Shown here in pieces: positions 47,238-53,556 of a stretch of 53,556 nt of DNA (positions are counted from its first letter, which is position 1; every line of letters starts with the position of its first letter). The stretch comes from Chromatiaceae bacterium. GTDB taxonomy: Bacteria; Pseudomonadota; Gammaproteobacteria; Chromatiales; Chromatiaceae. The stretch is taken from positions 1 through 53,556 of the forward strand of contig JACDZG010000044.1 in assembly GCA_013426805.1 (NCBI GenBank), given 5' to 3'. The notes beneath the pieces are model-generated. The model ran no database searches and was not told where the DNA came from. It was given only the letters and a program-made list of their open reading frames with translations. The position numbers and the translations under genes are program-made.

Positions 47238-48710
47238 ATGCTGAGGCAATTTCAATCCAGCGGCGCCGTCCAAGCCCAGGCCAACGGCGCCGGCCCCGCG
47301 ATGGCCTATCACGAGTTCTACGGCGACAACTTCCGTCCCAGGGACCATTACCTCCCGATGTGGGAGCACATCCAGACCACCGGGCAGCAGATGCTGGGGA
47401 CCAAGGCCCACGAGGCACACCTCGCGCTGCACACCGAAGGCGTGACTTTCACGGTCTACGCGAATGAAGACGAAGGCATCGAACGGGTCTGGCCCTTCGA
47501 CATCCTGCCGCGCATTATCACGGCAACTGAATGGACCATGCTGGAGGCCGGGCTCAAGCAGCGCATCCGCGCGCTGAATCTCTTCCTCAAAGACCTGTAC
47601 CACGGCCAGCGCATTCTGAAAGACGGGGTCGTGCCTCCGGAACTGATCTACCGCGGCAAAGACTTTCGCCGGGAGATCATGGACATCGACCCACCCCATG
47701 ACATCTACACCCATATCAGCGGGGTCGACCTGATTCGCGATGAGGAGGGGCGCTATCTGGTTCTAGAGGACAATTTGCGCACGCCGTCCGGCGTCTCCTA
47801 CATGATCGAGAATCGCATGGTGGAGCGGCGCATCCTCCCCGAGTTCTTCGCCCGTTATAAGGTCCGGCGGGTGGAACACTACCCAGCGCTGCTGCTGCAG
47901 GCGCTGCGCTTTCTCGCCCCCCGCGGCCCCGACAACGCCACCATCGTCCTGCTGACCCCGGGCATCTTCAACTCCGCCTATTTCGAGCACACCTTCCTGG
48001 CGAAGGAAATGGGTGTCGAACTCGCCGAAGGCCGGGACCTGGTCTGCAAGAACGACAAGGTCTACCTCAAGACCACCCACGGTCTGCGCCGGGTCGACGT
48101 GATCTATCGGCGGGTCGACGACGACTTTCTCGACCCCCTGGTGTTCCGCTCGGATTCGGCACTGGGTGTGGCCGGCGTCATCAATGCCTGGCGGGCCGGC
48201 AATGTCGCCTTGGTGAACGCCCCCGGCAGCGGCATTGCCGATGACAAGGCGGTCTATGCCTACGTCCCGGAGATCATCCGTTACTACTTGGGGGAGTCGC
48301 CGATCCTGCAAAACGTTCCGACTTACCAGATGACCGATCATCAGGACCGTGCCTATGTGCTCGACAATATGGAGCGCATGGTGATCAAGGCGGTCGCCGA
48401 ATCGGGCGGCTACGGCATGCTCATGGGACCCGCCTCGACGGCGTCCCAACGGACCGAATTCGCCAAGAAGATCGCGGATAACCCGCGCAACTATATCGCT
48501 CAGCCGGTCGTCCAGTTGTCACGGCACATCTGCTACCTGGACGGTGAACTGGAGTCCCGTCACCTGGATCTGCGCCCCTTCATCATCTACGGCGACGACA
48601 TTCAGGTGGTGCCCGGCGGCCTGACGCGGGTGGCCCTCACCAAGGGCTCACTGGTGGTCAACTCCTCCCAAGGCGGCGGGAGCAAAGACACCTGGGTGTT
48701 GGCCGATTGA
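47238..48710 (+). CDS. Circularly permuted ATP-grasp protein (490 aa)
   Basis: This is a circularly permuted ATP-grasp type 2 protein (formerly DUF404/407), which is expected to ligate an amino or carboxylate group with ATP. Its conserved segments are IERVWPFDILPRIITATEW, LEDNLRTPSGVSYMIENR, HTFLAKEMGVELAEG, and PRNYIAQPVVQLSRH near the C-terminus. ATG 47238 lies 31 nt after the predicted transcription start; a later ATG at 47301 (MAYHEFYG) is an alternative, since neither has a strong ribosome site. It heads an operon with an alpha-E protein and a transglutaminase-like protein, a set linked to peptide tagging or amidoligation. The substrate is unknown. Confidence 0.9.
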   Translation: MLRQFQSSGAVQAQANGAGPAMAYHEFYGDNFRPRDHYLPMWEHIQTTGQQMLGTKAHEAHLALHTEGVTFTVYANEDEGIERVWPFDILPRIITATEWTMLEAGLKQRIRALNLFLKDLYHGQRILKDGVVPPELIYRGKDFRREIMDIDPPHDIYTHISGVDLIRDEEGRYLVLEDNLRTPSGVSYMIENRMVERRILPEFFARYKVRRVEHYPALLLQALRFLAPRGPDNATIVLLTPGIFNSAYFEHTFLAKEMGVELAEGRDLVCKNDKVYLKTTHGLRRVDVIYRRVDDDFLDPLVFRSDSALGVAGVINAWRAGNVALVNAPGSGIADDKAVYAYVPEIIRYYLGESPILQNVPTYQMTDHQDRAYVLDNMERMVIKAVAESGGYGMLMGPASTASQRTEFAKKIADNPRNYIAQPVVQLSRHICYLDGELESRHLDLRPFIIYGDDIQVVPGGLTRVALTKGSLVVNSSQGGGSKDTWVLAD

Positions 48711-48827
48711 TGCGGTTCCAATCAAGAAGGCCGCGGTCGAGGCGACTGAACGCACCTGGTGATGCGCGTCCAGTTGCGTTGAGTTGCGGCTGACCGTCTT
48801 TCTTAGATACCTCCCGGAGCCCAGGGG

Positions 48828-49790
48828 ATGTTGAGTCGTATCGGCGAATCGCTCTATTGGATGACGCGCAATCTGGAGCGCGTCGACGGCACTGCGCGCA
48901 TCTTGGATATCAATGTCGTCTATATGCTGGAGGCGGATGAAGAGGCTACCGAGGAAATGCAGTGGCAACCGCTGCTGAACATCGTCGGCGCTGATGAGAT
49001 CTACCCGATCCGTTACCCGGACAAACGGGTGACGGTGCAGCGCGTCATTCACCTGCTGACTCAAGGAAAAGACAATCCCGGCTCGCTCTACAACAGCCTG
49101 CGGCTGGCACGCGAGAACGCCCGGGTGGTGCGCGACCGCATCTCCAATGCCATGTGGGAGGCGATCAACGAGTTCTGGCTGTCGGCCGATAAGCACCTGA
49201 AAACCACGCTTCAGCCATGGCGGGCAGCCGAGTTCTATGCCTTTGTGCACCGCGAGGTCGCCACCTTCTTCGGCATCGCCCAGAGTACCATGATGCGCGG
49301 TGAGGCCTATGGCTTCACCGTACTCGGCAGCCTGCAGGAACGCGCGGACATGACCGCCCGCATTCTCGATGTGCGCTATCATTTGCTGCTCCCGGATGTG
49401 AGCATGGTCGGCTCCCCGCTCGACTATTATCAGTGGGGCGCCCTGCTCAAATCACTCTCCGGCTTCGAGTCCTACCGGCGCGAATACCACGGCGGCATCC
49501 GTCCCATCGAAGTCGTGGAATTCGTCGTTCTGAATCCTGACTTTCCGCGCTCGCTGACCTACTGTCTCCACGGTATGGAGCGCGCCGTCAAGCGCATCGG
49601 TTACGTGGACCAGGGGACCGTCCCGCAGGCCCTGGACGCGCTGCGCGGACACCTGACCGACGTCACCGCGAGCGACATCCTGGACCGCGGATTACACGAA
49701 TATCTCGACCGGTTCCTGGAATTACTGGCTGACCTGACCACCGCCCTCCAAAGCGACTACTTCGAGGCGCACTTGGGGGATGAGCCGTGA
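48828..49790 (+). CDS. Alpha-E domain protein (DUF403)
   Basis: Length 320. It starts MLSRIGESLYWMTRNLERVD, the canonical start of DUF403 alpha-E proteins, which are all-helical partners of the circularly permuted ATP-grasp. A GGAG element lies 9-12 nt upstream of the ATG (48815-48818 region). The 117-bp gap after the ATP-grasp gene contains no gene. Its stop overlaps the next start in GTGA, suggesting translational coupling. Confidence 0.9.
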   Translation: MLSRIGESLYWMTRNLERVDGTARILDINVVYMLEADEEATEEMQWQPLLNIVGADEIYPIRYPDKRVTVQRVIHLLTQGKDNPGSLYNSLRLARENARVVRDRISNAMWEAINEFWLSADKHLKTTLQPWRAAEFYAFVHREVATFFGIAQSTMMRGEAYGFTVLGSLQERADMTARILDVRYHLLLPDVSMVGSPLDYYQWGALLKSLSGFESYRREYHGGIRPIEVVEFVVLNPDFPRSLTYCLHGMERAVKRIGYVDQGTVPQALDALRGHLTDVTASDILDRGLHEYLDRFLELLADLTTALQSDYFEAHLGDEP

Positions 49791-50707
49791 ACTATCGGAT
49801 TGAGCGCGACTGTCGCATCCAATTCCCCGCCCCGGTGCGGGAGCATCATGTCCAGGTGCGCCTCGCGCCTTGGGAGGACAGCGCCCAAGCACTGGTCAGC
49901 CTGGACCTGAGCGTCTCACCGGACGCAATCCCCGTGGCCCGCTACGACGGTTTCGGCAATCTGTCGCATCATTTTTCCGTACTCGATCCCCATCGCGCGC
50001 TTGAGTTCAAGCTCACCGCGGAGGTCGAAACCCGACTGGCCAACCCCTTCGACTACGCGGCGGTCACCCCGGCGCGGGAGCGCGCCTGGCTGGCGGATAG
50101 CCTGCATCAGGCGCCGCGCCTGTGGGACTTCGTTTACCATCAGGGACCGCTGACACCGGCGCTGCCGGCCGAGATCGGCGGACAGCCGCTGCCGGCCTGG
50201 CGGGATGACATACCGGTTCTGACTCAGGTGCAGGAGGCCTCGGCCTGGGTCCACGCATTCACCGCATTCGACCCGGCCGCGGCCAGTTCAGTCGCCGCCC
50301 TCACCGCCCTGTTCGATGCCGGCCACGGCACCGCCGCCGACCTGGCCCACCTACTGATCGCGGTCCTGCGGGGCTGGAGCTGGCCGGCGCGCTTCGTTTC
50401 CGGCTACCAGGACCCCGCCTACTTCGAGCCCGATGACGAGGCACCGCAGGGGACCAAACCGCGGCCCCAGACCCTGCACCAATGGGTCGAAGTGCTGATT
50501 CCGGGCGTCGGTTGGCGCGGTTTCGATCCCGCTTTCGCCCTGGTCGCCGACGACACCTATATCCGGGTCGCGGTCGGCCGCGACGCCGGCGATGTGAGCC
50601 CGATCCGGCACACGAGTAAGGGCACCGGCGAAACCCCTGAACTGATCGAAACCCTCAGCGTCACCCGTTTGGGTGATGCCGCAAGCGTCCAGGCGATGGG
50701 TGGATAA
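49787..50707 (+). CDS. Transglutaminase-like protein, catalytic Cys absent
   Basis: GTG 49787 overlaps the alpha-E stop. Residues of about 1-90 form the transglutaminase-like N-terminal beta domain (MNYRIERDCRIQF). In the transglutaminase core the family motif with catalytic Cys reads GTAADLAHLLIAVLR, with Ala where GVCQD-like sequences have Cys. The downstream His (LHQWVEVLIPGVGW) and Asp (GFDPAFALV) are kept. It is probably a non-catalytic binding or regulatory protein in the ATP-grasp/alpha-E operon, or a pseudoenzyme. The loss is checked directly from codons (ACC GCC GCC GAC). Confidence 0.85.
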   Translation: MNYRIERDCRIQFPAPVREHHVQVRLAPWEDSAQALVSLDLSVSPDAIPVARYDGFGNLSHHFSVLDPHRALEFKLTAEVETRLANPFDYAAVTPARERAWLADSLHQAPRLWDFVYHQGPLTPALPAEIGGQPLPAWRDDIPVLTQVQEASAWVHAFTAFDPAAASSVAALTALFDAGHGTAADLAHLLIAVLRGWSWPARFVSGYQDPAYFEPDDEAPQGTKPRPQTLHQWVEVLIPGVGWRGFDPAFALVADDTYIRVAVGRDAGDVSPIRHTSKGTGETPELIETLSVTRLGDAASVQAMGG

Positions 50708-50927
50708 CGAGGCAAGATCAGGCCGGATTGGCGTCCGGTGTCTGTCCGACTCCTCGCTCCAGTTCGATGTCCGGGTTCTCTCGGTCGAACCAGCACGTCG
50801 CGCCTGGCGAGTTTTCCCTACCGGCTTGAGCGCCAGGTCCGTCGGCTCTCTGGAGTCGTCGCTAACCACCACCCCGCCGTCCGACCATGGGCTTGCTCCA
50901 CAGGATTATCGTAGCTACGATGACCTC

Positions 50928-51008
50928 GTGTCCATCACCTACGACCCGGGTATGAGAAAGGCCAATGACCGCGAGCAAAGGCGCATCGCACCACTCCTTG
51001 GAGCCTGA
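50928..51008 (+). pseudogene. Possible BrnT toxin N-terminal relic
   Basis: A short frame from GTG 50928 reads VSITYDPGMRKANDREQRRI and stops at 51008. ITYDP-x3-KAN resembles the start of BrnT toxins (WDPxKxxxNxxKHG-type). All catalytic residues are missing. It overlaps the BrnA frame, so the toxin gene may have been lost by deletion to the antitoxin. The match is short and could be chance. Confidence 0.3.
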
Positions 51009-51297
51009 TTCGCAATCCATCGACTGCCCCGCATCATCGCACCGTGCGCTGGGCTCTGATCTGGACCGCGTAGACGCCCACGCCATCGCGCCTCACGAAT
51101 ACGAGGAAATACCGGACCTCACCGATGAGATGTTCGCCCGCGGGAAGGTGAACCGGAGCGGGCGACCACGTTCGGCGAATCCCCGCAAGTTGGTCTCGAT
51201 CTGTCTGCCCGCGGAGGTCATCGAACGCTGGCGCGCCACTGGCCCCGGCTGGCAGACCAGAATGGCGGATCGCCTGTCGCAACTCGACCCGCATTGA
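50965..51297 (+). CDS. brnA: BrnA family antitoxin
   Basis: The C-terminal half has the BrnA pattern: IPDLTDEMFARGKVN, RSGRPRSANPRKLVSICLPA, EVIERWRATGPGWQTRM. This is a ribbon-helix-helix-like DNA-binding region that represses its own operon and neutralises the BrnT RNase. The N-terminal 40 residues (MTASKGASHHS) are atypical, so the true start may be internal. No intact BrnT gene precedes it, so it appears orphaned or acts on a distant partner. Confidence 0.75.
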   Translation: MTASKGASHHSLEPDSQSIDCPASSHRALGSDLDRVDAHAIAPHEYEEIPDLTDEMFARGKVNRSGRPRSANPRKLVSICLPAEVIERWRATGPGWQTRMADRLSQLDPH

Positions 51298-51500
51298 CCC
51301 GAACGTCAACAGGACGACCAGCCCCATGGCGTCTTGTTTCCGCAACGCCGACAGCCAGGGCTTTCCCTTTGGACGAAACCTTCGATCGCCAGTGTCGGCA
51401 ATGCCTCGCGGGCCTGGGCATGCCCAAACCCGAGTAATTCAAGGTACCCGGGCCTTACAGAGCTTATCGGGCCGAAATCGTCCGCGAGTCGTCGGATAGC

Positions 51501-53556
51501 ATGTTCCGCAGCATTGAGGCGTGGCTCTGCGTCTTTCTCCGATCGGATGGGGCCGCGGCCCCGCAACAAGTGGACGATGTGGCCGAAGCTGCACGCGCGG
51601 CCGACACGCAGGACTTGTTCCTGGTGGTCCTCGGCGCCCTCCCGGACGAGCAGCGGGAGCGGCTGCGCGTGGCCCTCGCCGCCGAGCCGATCGAAGTCGT
51701 CATCCCGGCGGGAGCGCTGGCCGCCTGCCTGCTCGCAGACTTCGCCGACGACCCGCCAGCCAACGACACCGGTGATCGCTGCCCCTTCGCCCGGCTGCGG
51801 GTCCAGGCCCACGCGCGCGTCGAGCAGGCCCCCTGGCACGCGCATTTCCAGACGCTCAGCTTGCAGCCGGCGCGGGTCCTGCCGCTGCACCGCGAGGCGG
51901 ACGAGGCCCTGTCCGAGGCCGACCTGGTGCGCGCCATCTGCGGCGGCTCGCTGCTGCTGCTCGGCGATCCGGGTGCCGGCAAGACCACCAGCCTGCTGGC
52001 CCTGGCCCGGGAACTGGCCGGCGCCGGCCCCCTGACCCCGCTGTATCTGCCGCTGGGCCGCTACGCCGGCGACCTCTGGGCGATCCTCGGCGAGGCCCTC
52101 GCGGCCGGTGCGGAGGCGCTGCCGAAGGCCAGGACCCGTGAATTGCTGGAGTCCGGCGCCCTGGTGCTGCTCCTCGACGGTCTGAACGAGGTGCAGGACT
52201 CGACCCTGCACGCGCGGCTGGTCGCGGAGTTGAACGAGCTGACCGATCCGGCCGAGCCGACCGCCCGAAGCCGCTGGATCGTGTCCGGCCGGGTCGAGGA
52301 CTACCGGCAGAGCCACCGCCGACTCGAGCGCCTGGAGGCGCGCCGCTGGGAGGTGCAGCCACTCACGGCGGATCTGATCTACCGGCTCCTCGACGAGGCC
52401 CTCGGCCGCGGGCAGCAGGTGGGACTCTACGGCATCCATAAGATCGGCAAGTCGAGCCTGCTGGAGCAGCTTCGGCGCAATCTGCATCTGAGCCATCCGG
52501 AACTCACGCTGGTGCAGATCGAGCTGGACGGCCACGGTCGGGGGCCGGGGGACCTCTATCGTCGGGTGCTGGAGCGGCTGCCGGGTCTGCGCGGCGACCT
52601 GCCCGAGGCGGCCGCGCTCACGTCGGAGCGCTTCCGCAAGCTGCTGACCGACTACCACGCCGCGTGCTGCCGCGAACGGGTCGGGCACCGGCTGCTGCTG
52701 ATCGTCGACGAGTACGCCTACCTGCTGCCGTCCGGGCGCGACTTTCAAGGGCTGCCCGGGTTTCTCGAGGTGCTTGGGCTGCTGAAGACCCTGCACCAAG
52801 AGGGCTGGCTCCTGCTGCTACCCTGCGGACGCAGTGCCGCGCTGAACCGCCAAGCGCGCTGGGAGGGCGGCGAGAACCCGTTCATCGATCTCATCCATCC
52901 GTGCTTTCTCGGCCCGCTGCCGCGGGACGAGAACGACATGCTGATGACGGCGCTGGGCCGCCGCGCGCAGCTCAGGTTCGACGGCACGGCCCTGGACGCG
53001 GTTTACGCCGAGACCGGCGGCCATCCATCCCTGAGCCGAGCGTTGGGCAGCTGTATCCTCGCCGGCGGTCGTGACACCGTGACCGTCGACCGGGTGCAGA
53101 CCGCCGTGACGCGGCTCCTCGACGACCGCGACGCGACCACGGTGCCTCGGGCCATCTATGAGGAGCGGATGAGCCCGGACGAGCAAGTGATCGCGCGCCG
53201 GCTCGCCGTCGAGGGTCCGCTGCCGATGGCGGACCTGTTCCCGGCCGCTGCCGAGATCGCCGAGCGCCGCAGGCTCCGCGACCTGATCGATAACCTGGTC
53301 GATACCGCGGTCTTCGAGCGGCGGCCGGACGGGCGCATCGGCCACCGCTACGGATTGATGCGCCGCTTGATCGCACGCGAGGCCGGAGAACTGGGGTATG
53401 AAGCCCCTCGTCGCGAACCGGTTAAGGAGCCGAGAACGGTGCCGACGTACGAAGCCCTGCATCGCGAGCCGGTTAAGGAGCCCAGGACGGCGCCGAGGCA
53501 CGAAGCCCCTCGTCGCGAACCGGTTAAGGAGCCGAGAACGGTGCCGACGTACGAAG
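51501..53556 (+). CDS. Double P-loop NTPase (NACHT-like plus second NTPase), 3' partial
   Basis: The frame opens with MFRSIEAWLCVFLRSDG at ATG 51501 and has no stop to the window edge (685 residues seen). Residues 1-150 are unfamiliar. A NACHT-like module has Walker A GDPGAGKTT (155-163) and Walker B LVLLLDGLNEV (221-231), ending around VQPLTADLIY. At about residue 300 a second P-loop starts, GLYGIHKIGKSS (308-319), with Walker B LLLIVDEYAYLL (398-409) and an AAA/STAND-like tail through HPSLSRALGSCI. The second module lacks its usual VGR-type lead-in, so the two may have been joined by deletion. The 3' end enters 17-residue tandem repeats. Signal-responsive NTPase is the likely class. Confidence 0.65.
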   Translation, partial: MFRSIEAWLCVFLRSDGAAAPQQVDDVAEAARAADTQDLFLVVLGALPDEQRERLRVALAAEPIEVVIPAGALAACLLADFADDPPANDTGDRCPFARLRVQAHARVEQAPWHAHFQTLSLQPARVLPLHREADEALSEADLVRAICGGSLLLLGDPGAGKTTSLLALARELAGAGPLTPLYLPLGRYAGDLWAILGEALAAGAEALPKARTRELLESGALVLLLDGLNEVQDSTLHARLVAELNELTDPAEPTARSRWIVSGRVEDYRQSHRRLERLEARRWEVQPLTADLIYRLLDEALGRGQQVGLYGIHKIGKSSLLEQLRRNLHLSHPELTLVQIELDGHGRGPGDLYRRVLERLPGLRGDLPEAAALTSERFRKLLTDYHAACCRERVGHRLLLIVDEYAYLLPSGRDFQGLPGFLEVLGLLKTLHQEGWLLLLPCGRSAALNRQARWEGGENPFIDLIHPCFLGPLPRDENDMLMTALGRRAQLRFDGTALDAVYAETGGHPSLSRALGSCILAGGRDTVTVDRVQTAVTRLLDDRDATTVPRAIYEERMSPDEQVIARRLAVEGPLPMADLFPAAAEIAERRRLRDLIDNLVDTAVFERRPDGRIGHRYGLMRRLIAREAGELGYEAPRREPVKEPRTVPTYEALHREPVKEPRTAPRHEAPRREPVKEPRTVPTYE
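53400..53556 (+). repeat. 51-bp tandem repeat at the end of the double-NTPase gene
   Basis: Three full units start at 53400, 53451 and 53502 and a fourth begins at 53553. Each encodes a 17-residue unit of EAPRREPVKEPRTVPTY type. Units 1 and 3 are nearly identical, while unit 2 has LH/AR/H changes. The array continues past the window edge, so the copy number is unknown. Confidence 0.9.

Noticed and set aside
51306-52799. 497-residue minus-strand ORF
   Set aside because: Antisense to the double-NTPase gene, with Gln/Arg-rich shadow composition; the plus strand carries Walker motifs.

Overview
The window is high-GC DNA of a gammaproteobacterium. The ribosomal cluster rpsP-rimM-trmD-rplS, ubiA/recG/ridA, two PilU-type ATPases, a Tll0287-like single-haem protein and a large STAND-WD40 protein together suggest a purple sulfur bacterium (Chromatiaceae-like). 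That assignment is an inference from gene content; no rRNA or other taxonomic marker is present. I recognised no tRNA, rRNA or CRISPR array.

Layout. 1-7.4 kb is a decaying region. It holds an IS21-like element end, a small secreted protein, an L,D-transpeptidase gene split by a 123-bp MITE-like insertion with a 9-bp target duplication, a tldD homologue with a nonsense codon, frameshift and deletion beside an intact tldE/pmbA, a secreted propeptide-like remnant, an AAA ATPase pseudogene and an IS4-like transposase tail. 7.4-10.1 kb (minus) is an asparagine-synthetase-like gene overlapping an ion channel gene. 10.4-15.4 kb (plus) carries a haem protein, a protein with repeated D-[IL]-S-Y-L-S/G-L motifs, a protoporphyrinogen-oxidase-like flavoprotein, CreA, a putative 2OG-Fe(II) oxygenase and an exported coiled-coil protein. 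15.7-18.2 kb has two tandem pilU paralogues.

18.2-24.1 kb (minus) is a 1631-residue DUF4062-STAND ATPase-TM-WD40 protein with a PDC-sensor protein downstream. It is divergent from a SEC-C/TPR protein, a zinc-ribbon membrane protein and a low-GC DUF6946-like gene. 28.4-42.2 kb is mostly housekeeping: O-acetylhomoserine sulfhydrylase, a pentapeptide-repeat protein, DsbA, UbiA, RecG, YjbQ, MltB, RidA, PurC, a DUF808 membrane protein, a nuclease-like protein with nine 7-residue repeats, and an Arg/Lys/Orn decarboxylase.

43.2-46.9 kb is rpsP-rimM-trmD-rplS followed by sbcB. 47.2-50.7 kb is a circularly permuted ATP-grasp / alpha-E / transglutaminase-like operon preceded by a near-consensus sigma-54 promoter; its transglutaminase-like member lacks the catalytic Cys. 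The right end (50.9-53.6 kb) is accessory: an orphan BrnA antitoxin with a possible BrnT relic, then a protein with two P-loop NTPase modules that runs off the window in a 51-bp tandem repeat.

Short GC-rich palindromes of two related types recur between genes at four places and look like a dispersed REP-like family. The most promising candidates for under-described biology are the DUF4062-STAND-WD40/PDC pair, the double-NTPase fusion, the sigma-54 operon with a Cys-less transglutaminase fold, and the small MITE.
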